This document shows, in pieces, positions 16,643 to 25,921 of a stretch of DNA of 64,000 nucleotides. Source of the stretch: Paraburkholderia panacisoli (GTDB lineage Bacteria; Pseudomonadota; Gammaproteobacteria; Burkholderiales; Burkholderiaceae); NCBI RefSeq assembly GCF_008369935.1, contig NZ_VTUZ01000011.1, forward strand, positions 204,188-268,187, in the 5' to 3' direction. Position 1 is the first letter of the stretch. Every line of letters starts with the position of its first letter. The translations under genes were made by a program, and so were the position numbers. The notes below the pieces were generated by a model, which had not been told where the DNA came from, did not search any database, and saw nothing but the letters and a program-made list of their open reading frames with translations.

Positions 16643-17656
16643 CTACGAGTACACCGCCTCGCCCGCATGCTCGCCAACCGCCGCGACGATCGCGGCCAGC
16701 GCCGCCGGCTCCAGCGTCAGGCCGATATGACCGACGCCCGGCACGATCGTCACGGGCACCACCCGCCCCGCCTCGACGAACACGCCAGCGAACGCTTCGG
16801 CGCGAAACGCTTCGTCATTCGCACCGACCAGCACTTCGAGCGGCTGACGGGTCGCGCGGATATCGGCGCGGTAGTTATCGTGCGGACGAAAATTCTGCAT
16901 CAGATTGAACGAGTATTGCGGCGTGAGCATGGCTGCCGCTTCGGCTGACAGTGCGTAGGCCCCTGTCGGCAGATGGTTGAAGGCGGTGATGCGCAGCTTG
17001 TTGAGGATCACCAGCGCGGCGGTCCGCGGCACTCCGACGCTCACCCACCCGCCGACCGCGGGCAGCGTGGGCGGCGCGTTGTGGTGAATGAACGGCGCGA
17101 GCAGCACATACCGATCGAACGCCAGTTGCCGCGCATCACCCGCGAAACGCAGCGCAAATCCGCCGCCGGCCGAAAAGCCCACCAACGTCCGGGGCCCGGC
17201 GGGCTGAACCGCGTCGAGAAAGTCGCTCAGATCGTCCTCGAGTTGCCCGATATAGGCGATCGTGCCTTTCGCGCCGGACTCGCCGTGGCCGCGCATGTCG
17301 GGCACATGGACGTGGTAGCCGGCTGCGGCGAGCGCTCTCGCCAACGTATGCATGCTAACGCTGCTGGCCGATGAGCCATGAATCAGCACCACGCTGCCAC
17401 GCGCTCGCGGCAGACGGCTCGCATAACGCCGATAGGCGAGCGTCGCGTTATCGCGAGCGTTGAAGCGTTCGAGCGGTGGTAGATCGGAGGTGTCGACGGA
17501 CTTGAACGGCTCGTTGATCGAAGCGAGCGGCGGTGGCGGCTTGGGGCCGCCCTTCACGAGCGCCACCGCGAAGATCGCGGCAACGACGGCGACAATGCTG
17601 GCGAAACCCACAAGGAACGCGACAACCGGCATGACCCCATGCAGTTCGGTACTCAT
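16643..17656 (-). CDS. alpha/beta hydrolase with N-terminal membrane anchor
   Basis: A 337-residue protein. A single transmembrane helix spans about residues 9-34, followed by a Pro-rich linker and an alpha/beta-hydrolase domain: oxyanion-hole 'VLIHGSSAS', nucleophile elbow 'GFSAGGG', and the acid/base residues in 'VLVGANDEAF' and 'PGVGHIG'. Similar to lysophospholipase/monoacylglycerol-lipase-like hydrolases; the catalytic domain would face the periplasm if the helix is an uncleaved signal anchor. Start 17656 has GAGAGG upstream. Substrate unknown. Confidence 0.88.
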   Translation of the reverse strand: MSTELHGVMPVVAFLVGFASIVAVVAAIFAVALVKGGPKPPPPLASINEPFKSVDTSDLPPLERFNARDNATLAYRRYASRLPRARGSVVLIHGSSASSVSMHTLARALAAAGYHVHVPDMRGHGESGAKGTIAYIGQLEDDLSDFLDAVQPAGPRTLVGFSAGGGFALRFAGDARQLAFDRYVLLAPFIHHNAPPTLPAVGGWVSVGVPRTAALVILNKLRITAFNHLPTGAYALSAEAAAMLTPQYSFNLMQNFRPHDNYRADIRATRQPLEVLVGANDEAFRAEAFAGVFVEAGRVVPVTIVPGVGHIGLTLEPAALAAIVAAVGEHAGEAVYS

Positions 17657-17827
17657 CGAATGGGCCTCTCAGGCGATTAATTATGTTTGCGGGTTTCCCG
17701 CTCGATGAGTCTGCGCCTCGGGCGTGTCGTGTGCGCTGTGGGTATTGTGATGCCGCTGCCGCTCGGCTTGCCGCTCATCGTCGCCGATGATTGTAAGGTC
17801 CCGCGCGGCCTCGTGAAAACTCGAATC

Positions 17828-19078
17828 TCAGGTATTCGCCAGCGGGTTGCCGTGACGCGAATCCCAGAAGCGGATCACCGCCGTGTCGCCGGTGCCGGCG
17901 CCGACCACCAGATCGGGCGCGCCGCCCTCGCGCAGCAACGCGCGCAATTCGTTGATGACCGGAAACACCTCGTGATTCCAGTCGGCGCCCTGCAAGTCGT
18001 GCGCGCGCTGTTCGGCTTCGACGATTTCGCGATCTTCCTTGAAGATGCGCTCGGTGAACCACACGAGCAGCGGCCACGCGAGATTCAGCACGCCGGGAAT
18101 GCCGGGCTTGCGAATCGACAGCAGGCCGAACGTGCGATTGGTGCGCTGCTCGCGATCGAGCGGCACATAGACGATCCACAGGTCCATCACCAGCGTCTGT
18201 TCAGTCGTGCGGATCTGCAGCGTCTGATACGGATACTCGGTGCGGATCGTCATCACGTCCTTGTCGTTGTTGTCGCTGGTCTTGCGGCTCTGGCCGAACA
18301 CGATCGCTTCGCCGATCGGCTGCTGGCCGGCCATTCGCGCAAACGTGTAGTCGACTTCGACCCAGCCTTCGCCGCGCCGCCGCCCCAACGAACGCGCACG
18401 CATCTGCCCCATCTGCTTGCGATGCAGAAACTGATGGTTCATGTCCATCAGGTTTTCGTGCATGAACGAATAGTGGCAATTCACCGGACGGCCGAAACGG
18501 CGCGTCTTGTACTTCCCGTCCGCGACGGAACCGAGCTTGGGCAGCGGCCGTTTCTCAGCCAACTCGGCCTTGCCCGGAAACACGAAAATCAGCCCTTCGA
18601 CTTCCTGGCACGGATAGGAACGCACGCCGTTGGGCAAGCGGTCGCGGCCCAGATACGGCACGTCGACGCATTTGCCGGAGCAGTCGTAGGTCCAGCCGTG
18701 GTAGCCGCAACGAATCGATTCGCCGTCGACGACCCCTTGATGCAGCGGCACCTGACGATGCGCGCAGCGGTCCTCCAGCGCGAACACCTTGCCCGACTCC
18801 GTGCGCGCGAGCACGATCGGGTCGCCGGCGAAAGTCACACCATGCGTCTTGCCACGCTTCACTTCATGCGACCATGCGAGCGGATACCAGTGGTCAGGAT
18901 GAATGCCGACGCGGCGCAGATCGCGTACCGGCGCGTCGTTGGCGGCGTGGCCCGGCGCGCGCGCATGCGCGGCCGTGGCAGAGGTGGCATGAGCCGCATT
19001 CTGCGTCGCCGCGTGAGCTGGCGACCCAGCGACGGATGCACCGTCGGTGTCTTGTTCGAGCGGTGGGACAGCATGCAT
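17828..19078 (-). CDS. aromatic ring-hydroxylating oxygenase alpha subunit-like Rieske protein
   Basis: A 416-residue Rieske non-haem iron oxygenase. The [2Fe-2S] ligands are Cys105-x-His107 ('CAHR') and Cys124-x2-His127 ('CGYH'). The mononuclear-iron motif reads 'NLMDMNHQFLH'; the two histidines are three residues apart rather than the usual four. The first ~50 residues are a His/Ala-rich, probably disordered extension. It belongs to the vanillate-demethylase/phthalate-oxygenase-like branch of alpha-only oxygenases; no reductase or ferredoxin gene is adjacent, so it must borrow electrons from elsewhere. ATG 19078 follows GGAGG at 8 bases. Substrate unknown. Confidence 0.88.
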   Translation of the reverse strand: MHAVPPLEQDTDGASVAGSPAHAATQNAAHATSATAAHARAPGHAANDAPVRDLRRVGIHPDHWYPLAWSHEVKRGKTHGVTFAGDPIVLARTESGKVFALEDRCAHRQVPLHQGVVDGESIRCGYHGWTYDCSGKCVDVPYLGRDRLPNGVRSYPCQEVEGLIFVFPGKAELAEKRPLPKLGSVADGKYKTRRFGRPVNCHYSFMHENLMDMNHQFLHRKQMGQMRARSLGRRRGEGWVEVDYTFARMAGQQPIGEAIVFGQSRKTSDNNDKDVMTIRTEYPYQTLQIRTTEQTLVMDLWIVYVPLDREQRTNRTFGLLSIRKPGIPGVLNLAWPLLVWFTERIFKEDREIVEAEQRAHDLQGADWNHEVFPVINELRALLREGGAPDLVVGAGTGDTAVIRFWDSRHGNPLANT

Positions 19079-19271
19079 AGGTGAAGCCTCCGTGCACGAG
19101 CGGATAGAAGGTCGCCGCCCTGCAATGTCGAGGCCGGCGTCGTAGCCAGTCTACTCGAAGCAGCCGTCGCATGGGTCCGACGGCGGCATACCCCAGTCTG
19201 TCCTCGATGCGTTGCACTGGCGTGACCGCGCGGCCCACGAACCGGAATGCCGCGCGACCAGCGCCGTGCGT

Positions 19272-20786
19272 TCAGTTCTCGTCTTGCGCCACCAGCCCCG
19301 AGCGGCGCTGCACGCCCCACGAGCGCCCGCCACGCAAAAAGTGCAGCCAGCCGAGCGCCGCGCCCAGATGCCGCACGAGCTGAAACGTGAACGGTTCGGC
19401 AATCGCCGCGAGCATCGCCATCCCCAGGCTGTTGCCGCTGCGCTCGCCAGTCCATCGGCGATACAGATGAATGCTCCACAAATAGAACGCGAGGTCGATC
19501 GCCGTTTTCAGGCCGATCACGCTGAAGATCGACACGACAATCGCACCATGCCCGCCGAACAGAAAGCCGAGTAGCAACGCAAACGCGGTCAAGCCGTAGA
19601 TCGGCTGCATCGTGTCGATTGCCTTGACCGGCAGCATCAGCATGCCCAGCGTGCCGTAGCGCGGATTGCCGGTCATGTCGCGGTTCCAGTACTGCGTTTG
19701 CAGGAAGCCCGCGAACCAACGGCGGCGCTGCCGCAGGAAACTGCCGAGGTTGTCCGGCGCGTCGGTGTGCGCATGCGCTTCGCCGACCACCCGCACGTCC
19801 CAGCCGAGGCCGTGATCGACCGAATAGCGGCGCAGCCGGTGAATCAGCTCGTAGTCTTCCACCAGACATTGCGGATCGAAGCCACCCACGTCGAGCAGCG
19901 CGTCGCGCCTGAACGAAGCGAACGCGCCCGAGATCAGCAACAGACTGTCCGCGCGCATCCACGCAAAACGGGCGATGAAGTTGCGCATGTACTCATAGGT
20001 CTGGAACCACTGGAACACGCGGCCTGCCGCCGACTTGCCGCACACCGGCACCAGAATGCCGGCCGCCGCGACCAGCTTCGGCTCGCTCGCGAACGCGGTG
20101 CGCATCGCGTAGGTGGCGTCGTCGTCGAGCAGCGTGTCGGCGTCGACGGTCATCACGGTGTCGGTGGTCATCACGCTGATCGCGGCGTTCAGCGCACGCG
20201 CCTTGCCGCCGTGCGGCACGCGCAGCCAGAACAGGTTCGGATGCAAGGCGCTCGGCGCGCTCAGCACGCCGTCAGCAGCGGCCGTCAGACCGAAGCGTTC
20301 GGTGAGCAGCGCGCGGGTGGCGTCGGTGGAGCCGTCGTCGGCAATCACGATCTGCGCCGGGCCGTGCGTCTGACGCAGCAACGCTGCGAGCGTCACCGGC
20401 AACACCGCCGCTTCGTTATGCGACGCGACGATCACGCCCATGCTCGGCAAGTGGCGCTGTTCGTAGTCGGCTTCGAGCGGCGGCGTGCGGCGCATCAGCG
20501 GCAGCGATTTCCACGTGACGAACGCGAGCAGCAGCGTGTCGTAGACGACATACACAATACCGGTGGACCACGCCAGCGCGCCATGCAAAAAGAACGCGCG
20601 CGCGAACAGCAGCAGCCACAGCGCGACGACGCTGAAGTGAATCAGCGTGCCGGACAGCGTCGTGGGACGCGGCACGATGCGCGGCGATGCGAGGGCGAGT
20701 GCCTGTTCCAGGGTTTTCTTCAAAGTGGCTGCCGGGTTCGTCAGATAGTGTGGTTGAGGGAGGGAAAGCCGCGTGGACAGGCTCAC
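19272..20786 (-). CDS. family 2 glycosyltransferase, membrane-bound processive type
   Basis: A 504-residue GT2 enzyme with two N-terminal transmembrane segments (~residues 37-80) and further helices at the C-terminus. Catalytic motifs are intact: 'ADDGSTD', 'TVDADT' (DxD), 'LVEDYEL' (ED) and 'QRRRWF' (QxxRW), as in PgaC/hyaluronan-synthase-like polymerases, which transfer sugars from nucleotide donors at the inner membrane. The chosen start is GTG 20786, overlapping the stop of the cytochrome b561 gene as GTGA, which implies translational coupling; a TTG further in (about 20724) is an alternative. No other polysaccharide genes are near. Confidence 0.88.
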   Translation of the reverse strand: MSLSTRLSLPQPHYLTNPAATLKKTLEQALALASPRIVPRPTTLSGTLIHFSVVALWLLLFARAFFLHGALAWSTGIVYVVYDTLLLAFVTWKSLPLMRRTPPLEADYEQRHLPSMGVIVASHNEAAVLPVTLAALLRQTHGPAQIVIADDGSTDATRALLTERFGLTAAADGVLSAPSALHPNLFWLRVPHGGKARALNAAISVMTTDTVMTVDADTLLDDDATYAMRTAFASEPKLVAAAGILVPVCGKSAAGRVFQWFQTYEYMRNFIARFAWMRADSLLLISGAFASFRRDALLDVGGFDPQCLVEDYELIHRLRRYSVDHGLGWDVRVVGEAHAHTDAPDNLGSFLRQRRRWFAGFLQTQYWNRDMTGNPRYGTLGMLMLPVKAIDTMQPIYGLTAFALLLGFLFGGHGAIVVSIFSVIGLKTAIDLAFYLWSIHLYRRWTGERSGNSLGMAMLAAIAEPFTFQLVRHLGAALGWLHFLRGGRSWGVQRRSGLVAQDEN

Positions 20787-21382
20787 GGCCTCATGCGCTT
20801 CAGAACCGATTTGCGATCGATCCACTCGTGCTTGAGCGCGCCGCCGATGTGCATCGCGAGCAACGCATAGAGCGCGTAGCCGAGCCACGTATGCAACGCG
20901 CCGAAGCGGTCGTGCAAGCTTTCCTTGAGCGCGGGATCGAGGTTCATCACGTAGCCGATGCGCGGCCACGGCACCAGGTTGAACAGACGCATCGGGTGAG
21001 TCGCGGCGTCTTTCCACGCGGAGTCATGCAGCCAGCCGGACAGCGGCAACGCAATCATCAGCAAATACAGCAGAAAGTGCGCGGCGTGCGCGGCAATTTT
21101 TTCCCACGACGGAAACTCGCGCGGCAAAGGCGGCGGCTTGTGCGACACGCGCCACAAGATGCGCAGCAGCGCGAGACCGAGCACCGTGATGCCGATCGAC
21201 TTGTGCGTGTCGATCGCCGGACGCACCCAGTCGTCGGGCAACGAGTCCGCGCTCAGACCGAGCACGACGTTGCCGATCATCAGCAGCGCGATCAGCCAGT
21301 GCAGCGTCATCGCCGTGCGGGTGTAGCGCGCCGGCAGCGGCGCGCCGGTCGAATCGGTCAGGGAATCGGCGTGAGTGTTCAT
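20783..21382 (-). CDS. cytochrome b561 (di-haem membrane cytochrome)
   Basis: A 199-residue four-helix cytochrome b. The pattern is typical of the prokaryotic b561 family: 'YTRTAMTLHWLIALLM' (haem His in TM1), 'IDTHKSIGITVLGL' (TM2), 'HAAHFLLYLLMI' (TM3) and 'ALHTWLGYALYALLAMHIGGAL' (TM4). It moves electrons across or within the inner membrane, with quinol or superoxide proposed as donor for relatives. The stop overlaps the start of the GT2 gene by four bases; the functional reason for that pairing is unclear. Confidence 0.92.
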   Translation of the reverse strand: MNTHADSLTDSTGAPLPARYTRTAMTLHWLIALLMIGNVVLGLSADSLPDDWVRPAIDTHKSIGITVLGLALLRILWRVSHKPPPLPREFPSWEKIAAHAAHFLLYLLMIALPLSGWLHDSAWKDAATHPMRLFNLVPWPRIGYVMNLDPALKESLHDRFGALHTWLGYALYALLAMHIGGALKHEWIDRKSVLKRMRP

Positions 21383-21619
21383 GGTTGTTGGTCTACGAGT
21401 GCGGGGCTGCGAAAGCCGTTTGAAACTCCGTCCCCGCCGAAGCAGGTTTGGATGCGCCGCCAGTATCGAGCTAACGCCGTAGTGTGCCGTTTTATTCCGT
21501 TAGGCGCTTAAAGGTGTATTTCAGACTATTTCGGGCGGCGCTGGGCTTCTGGGCGTTCCCGACGCTTCAGCCGTGCTTGCCGATCCAACCCGCACACGGC
21601 GCGCAAACGCAACCGCTCT

Positions 21620-22426
21620 TTAGCCGCGCGCCGCCGGGCGCCGCGCGATCAACGCAGTGGATTCGATCCGCTCGTCGACCCAACCATCGGTTGCATGGGC
21701 ATCCAGCAGTTGCCTGATGCGCATGAGGAGCTCATCGAGCCCGTCGCCGAGCCGCTCGCGTGACAGACTCGACATCGACAGCGGCCGCATGCTCAACGAA
21801 TCCACGGACACACGCCGCGTTTCCACGATCGACACGCGTTCGAGCGCCGCGAACGGCGACTTCGCGAGGACCGCGTCGTGGCTTTCCCAGTCGTCCGACT
21901 TGCGCTGCATGCGCGCCGGGTCGCTCTGCGCATATTCCTCCAGCAGCGCGTGATACGGCGCGAGCCATGCAATCGGCGCATCGGTGACCTGCGCGGTCGA
22001 GAACAGGGCGACCGCGCCCTCCGGTTCGATCAGCGCATCGAGCCGCGCCAGCGTGTCGGGCCGGTCCATCCAGTGAAACGCGCGGCCGATGACAGCCAGC
22101 CGAAAGCGTCCGAGCGACGGCGACAAATCATACGAGCTCCCTTCCCGATACTCGATGTTCGGCGCAATCCCCGCGCCGAGGCCGGCCGCGACGCGCAGCA
22201 TTTCGGACTCCGGGTCGAGCGCGAGACCCGAGCCGACCCACGACGACAAGGCCAGCGACAACTGCCCCGGCCCGCAGCCGAGATCGAGCAGCCGATGCGT
22301 GCCGCGCAGCTCGCAGGACTGCGCGACGCGCCGGATCAGTTGCGGCGAATACGCGGGACGGCCCGCGAGGTAATGCGCGGCGTTGCTCTTGAAGCGGTCG
22401 GGGACGAAGGGGATGGGAGCGGTCAT
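21620..22426 (-). CDS. class I SAM-dependent methyltransferase
   Basis: A 268-residue Rossmann-fold methyltransferase. Motif I 'LLDLGCGPGQLSLAL' is at about residues 46-60, followed by 'ALDPESEML' (acidic loop binding the ribose) and 'IGRAFHWMDRP', which places it in the methyltransferase-11/UbiE-like superfamily with a trans-aconitate-methyltransferase-like flavour. Substrate cannot be inferred. It is monocistronic; the ATG at 22426 has a weak GGAA ribosome site. Confidence 0.88.
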   Translation of the reverse strand: MTAPIPFVPDRFKSNAAHYLAGRPAYSPQLIRRVAQSCELRGTHRLLDLGCGPGQLSLALSSWVGSGLALDPESEMLRVAAGLGAGIAPNIEYREGSSYDLSPSLGRFRLAVIGRAFHWMDRPDTLARLDALIEPEGAVALFSTAQVTDAPIAWLAPYHALLEEYAQSDPARMQRKSDDWESHDAVLAKSPFAALERVSIVETRRVSVDSLSMRPLSMSSLSRERLGDGLDELLMRIRQLLDAHATDGWVDERIESTALIARRPAARG

Positions 22427-22693
22427 CGGCGGTTCCGGGCGAGTGGGTAGGTGGGTCGGTCGGTGGCGGCAAGGGCATCGGACAGAGCGCGATTATCGCT
22501 GCTGGGGCGCGGCGCTTCGATCCTGGCGTCGTATGCCGGATGCACGGAGGTTTGATGCGCGTAGGGCGGCGCAGTTTCCGGCGCTCTGGCAATCCGCCCG
22601 AGGAGTCGGGAATGAAAGCGGAATCGAACCCGAATGAAAGGCGGTCGACGCGTCTTCTTTCATCGCCGCGCGCCAAGCCGGAATCACGTGGCC

Positions 22694-23121
22694 TCATGCC
22701 ATCAAAGTCACGCCCGCCCTGCAACGCTTCACGAATCGATAGTGCGCGACGCCCCACTCATTTCCGTTCGCATAGCCGAACAACTCCGCCACCACCATGT
22801 AGAACATGCGCCACCGCTGCAACCAGACTGCTGCATGACGCCCGCCGTACGTGTCGACGAGCGCCGCATCACGTGCTCGCGCGCGGCGTCGAGCGCGGTG
22901 AGCCAGTGATTCGCGGTGCGCTCGTAATGCGTGCCGCTTACCCACCACTGCCGCTCCATGCGCAGATCGTCCTGGAAGTTCAGCAGCAGCGCTTCGGACG
23001 GCATCGTGCCGCCGGTGAAAAAATACTTCGACATCCAGTCGCTGCCGTCGTGCGTCTCGAAGTGATACGCGAGGGTGCGATGCGCGAGGATATGCACGAA
23101 CAGCTTCGCGTCGTCGCGCAT
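22694..23121 (-). pseudogene. remnant of a cyclopropane-fatty-acyl-phospholipid-synthase-like methyltransferase
   Basis: Only the C-terminal ~140 residues of a CFAS-family SAM-methyltransferase remain. One frame (23121 downward) reads 'KLFVHILAHRTLAYHFE', 'YFFTGGTMPS' and 'GTHYERTANHWLTALDA'; around 22862-22875 homology jumps to another frame and continues 'ALVDTYGGRHAAVWLQRWRMF' through 'NGNEWGVAHYRFVKR' to a stop at 22694. The 5' side is cut by tandem TAA TAG codons immediately before the first homologous residues, and the SAM-binding half is missing. A dead fragment; the intact family makes cyclopropane rings in membrane lipids. Confidence 0.8.
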
Positions 23122-23439
23122 CTATTACGTTCGAGGCCACCGGATGGATGCACGCACAATCGGCGAATCGGCGTGCCGCGGTTCGCCGTCCGTGTTCGCA
23201 ACACTTGCAGCAGATAGCGGAATCGTCGCCTCCGTGCAAACGGCCGAGGCGTCCAGCTTCGTGGGCTCGTCGCATCGGCTCGGCTTGTCGCCGTCAACTG
23301 TCGCCCAACTTGCGCGTTCGTGGATTTTCTGACCGACCGGTTGTTCCAAGAAACCTAAGCTTCGGCATCCGCCTCGGCACGGCTTTTCCGATAGCGCTAT
23401 CGTGTGCGCATCGCCTCTGTTCTCATGAAGGGCCCGCTC

Positions 23440-24507
23440 ATGCCTTCCCGCCATAGCGCAGCGTTCACCGCTCTGCTCGCCGCCGCGCTGTTCGGCGCCA
23501 CCACGCCGCTCGCCAAAGCGCTGCTCGGATCGCTGTCGCCGTTCCTGCTCGCCGGACTGTTCTATCTCGGCAGCGGCAGCGGCCTTGCCGTCCTGATTCT
23601 GGCGCGGCGGTTCAAACAACGCGCCGCCGCCGAAGCGCAAACCGGTCACAACCGCTTTCCGCTGCGCGAGGCGCCGTGGCTGGCGGGCGCGATCGCGGCG
23701 GGCGGCGTCGCCGGACCCGCGCTGCTGATGCTGGGTCTACAGACGACGCCGGCCGCCACCGGCTCTCTGCTGCTGAATCTGGAGGGCGTATTCACTGCGC
23801 TGATCGCGTGGATCGTGTTTCGCGAGAACGTCGACGTCCAGGTGTTCCTCGGCATGGCCGCGATCGTCGCGGGCGGCGTGGCCTTGTCGTGGCAACCGGG
23901 CGCGGCCGGACTGCCGCCCGGCACGCTGCTGCTGGCCGGCGCGTGCGCATGCTGGGCCGTCGACAACAATCTCACCCGTAAAGTGTCGACCCACGATGCG
24001 ATGTTCATTGCGTGTATCAAAGGACTGATCGCCGGTTCGGTGAACGTGGCGCTTGCGCTCGCTCTGGGCGCGCGATGGCCGCACCTGTCGAGCGTCGCAC
24101 TCGCGATGCTCACGGGTTTCGCGGGCTATGGCATCAGCCTGGTGCTGTTCGTCGTCGCGCTGCGCAATCTCGGCACCGCGCGCACCGGCGCTTATTTCTC
24201 GGTCGCGCCGCTCTTCGGCGTGACGCTGTCGTGGCTGCTCTGGCCGCAATGGCCGCCGCTGCTGTTCTGGGTCGCCGCCGCGTTGATGGCGCTCGGCGTG
24301 TGGCTGCACATCCGCGAACGTCACGAGCATGCGCACACGCACGAGTCGCTGGAGCACACGCATCGTCATCGGCACGACGCGCATCATCAGCACGAGCACG
24401 ATTTCGCGTGGGACGGTAAAGAGCCCCACACGCATGCGCATCGCCATGCACCAATCACGCATGCCCATGCGCATTTCCCAGATATTCACCACCGGCATAC
24501 GCATTGA
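23440..24507 (+). CDS. EamA-family (DMT) transporter with histidine-rich C-terminal tail
   Basis: A 355-residue inner-membrane protein with two EamA repeats of five hydrophobic segments each (first ~residues 5-140, second ~155-285; 'LFGATTPLAKALL', 'LGLQTTPAATGSLLLNLEGVFTAL', 'LGTARTGAYFSVAPLFG'). After the last helix comes a ~65-residue cytoplasmic or periplasmic tail with about 24 histidines in H-x-H patterns, resembling metal-binding tails of zinc/nickel/cobalt transporters. Typical EamA proteins are ~300 residues and lack this. ATG 23440 is chosen because AAGGG lies seven bases upstream; ATG 23425 and GTG 23404 are alternatives. Substrate unknown, metal-linked by inference. Confidence 0.88.
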   Translation: MPSRHSAAFTALLAAALFGATTPLAKALLGSLSPFLLAGLFYLGSGSGLAVLILARRFKQRAAAEAQTGHNRFPLREAPWLAGAIAAGGVAGPALLMLGLQTTPAATGSLLLNLEGVFTALIAWIVFRENVDVQVFLGMAAIVAGGVALSWQPGAAGLPPGTLLLAGACACWAVDNNLTRKVSTHDAMFIACIKGLIAGSVNVALALALGARWPHLSSVALAMLTGFAGYGISLVLFVVALRNLGTARTGAYFSVAPLFGVTLSWLLWPQWPPLLFWVAAALMALGVWLHIRERHEHAHTHESLEHTHRHRHDAHHQHEHDFAWDGKEPHTHAHRHAPITHAHAHFPDIHHRHTH

Positions 24508-24680
24508 CTTGGTGCACTGTCGCACTGCATGGGCGTTCGGCGCAGCGCAAGAAAAAAATCTCTGTGGAACCAATCGCGCGATAGACCGATTCAATTGGCA
24601 TGCTCGCGGTTCGCATCCTGTAATGGACACCTGTTGTGCGTATTCCATCCGTCCAACCTGGCGCCTATCCAGAGAGATCC

Positions 24681-24884
24681 ATGTCGCAGCCCGAGCCCGA
24701 TATAAACGAAGTGGTGAGAAGCATCGCCGAAGAAACGGATACGCCGACCGAAACGGTTTCGCGGATGTATGCGGACACCTTGGCCGATTATCGGCACGAC
24801 GCGCGCGTCTTCGACTATGTGCCGCTGTTCGCCGCGAAGAAAGTGCGCGATCAACTTCGCCATAGCTCGAACCGAAAACACTGA
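24681..24884 (+). CDS. DUF3562-domain small protein
   Basis: A 67-residue soluble protein, acidic in its first third, with 'VVRSIAEETDTPTETVSRMYADTLADY' followed by 'ARVFDYVPLFAAKKVRDQL', the pattern of the DUF3562 family common in Burkholderiales. Function unknown. The ATG at 24681 follows GAGAGA. It is separated from the transporter gene by 173 bases. Confidence 0.8.
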   Translation: MSQPEPDINEVVRSIAEETDTPTETVSRMYADTLADYRHDARVFDYVPLFAAKKVRDQLRHSSNRKH

Positions 24885-25264
24885 TACACGGTGGCGCGCG
24901 GAGACCACCGCGTTTCTGATGATGCTTCGCTTCGGCAAGCTGATTGGCTGGCTTGCCGATTCTTGCGAACGCGTATCGATCTTTTTTCAAGCTGCGAGAT
25001 CCCGATCTTCAGCGATCGAGACTGGAAATTCCTTCGCAACGTGCTTCACTTCATCCCTCGCTGATGCTGCGTGCTCATTGCAAAGAGCTAGCGCCGATGA
25101 GATGCAGGACATTCGTGAGACCTCGCCACGGCGTGACCCGGCGAGTTTTGGGCACAGGTTCATAACGAAGGTTCGGTGCAAATGGTGCGGGCCGATCGGT
25201 TAAAGTGTGGCACGTCAGCCTCACTCATCCGATCGTTGCCCTCATTCAGCAAGGAACCTCGCTC
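24885..25264. other. 380-base intergenic region, no gene recognised
   Basis: Between the DUF3562 gene and the GNAT acetyltransferase gene, both on plus. Short open frames on either strand are unlike known proteins. The end contains the promoter and AAGGA ribosome site of the acetyltransferase gene. Confidence 0.6.
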
Positions 25265-25726
25265 ATGTCCGACTCGATTCAGATTCGCGCCGTTACCCGT
25301 GAAGACTTCGACGCATGGCTGCCGCTATGGGACGCCTACAACGCGTTCTACGGCCGCTCGGGCGAAACGGCATTGCCACGCGAGATCACGGAGGTCACGT
25401 GGGGACGTTTTTTCGACGGATACGAACCCATGCACGCGATGGTCGCCGAGCGCAACGGACAGTTGGTCGGTATCGTGCACTTCCTGTATCACCGTCACAC
25501 GACGATGGCCGGGCCGATCTGCTATTTGCAGGATCTCTATACGCTCGAAACCGAGCGCGGCAAGGGCGTGGGGCGGGCGCTGATCGAAGCGGTTTATGCG
25601 CGCGCGAAAGATGATGGCGCGCAACGCGTTTATTGGCAAACGCATGAGACGAATCAGACGGCGATGAAGCTTTATGATCAGGTGGCGGATAAGTCGGGGT
25701 TTGTGGTTTATCGAAAGGCGTTGTGA
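25265..25726 (+). CDS. GNAT-family N-acetyltransferase
   Basis: A 153-residue acetyltransferase. The acetyl-CoA-binding motif A reads 'LETERGKGVGRALIEAVYARA' (R-G-K-G-V-G-R matching the Q/RxxGxG/A loop), preceded by the beta4 strand 'ICYLQDLYT' and followed by motif B 'TNQTAMKLYDQVADKSGFVVYRK'. Target molecule unknown. The ATG at 25265 is chosen over an upstream in-frame GTG at 25205 because AAGGA lies nine bases before it. It is not obviously linked to the RHS locus that follows on the opposite strand. Confidence 0.9.
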   Translation: MSDSIQIRAVTREDFDAWLPLWDAYNAFYGRSGETALPREITEVTWGRFFDGYEPMHAMVAERNGQLVGIVHFLYHRHTTMAGPICYLQDLYTLETERGKGVGRALIEAVYARAKDDGAQRVYWQTHETNQTAMKLYDQVADKSGFVVYRKAL

Positions 25727-25921
25727 GAGGGCGGTGGGGGCGCATGGACGGCCGAACAAGGCGGCCCGCCGCGCCGATCGCATTGCATGCTACCGATTCT
25801 CGCTGCTCCTCCCGAACCCGGATTGCAACTCCGCCCAGACGGCGGTGGGGGCATAGGAATCGGTATCGCCTGCAACCCCGCCAGATCCGCGAACTCGTTA
25901 GATCATCGGAGCGCAAGGCAA

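Noticed and set aside
22383..22637. Plus-strand open frame upstream of the decayed CFAS-like gene
   Set aside because: Gly/Arg/Trp-rich shadow product that starts inside the methyltransferase gene on the other strand.
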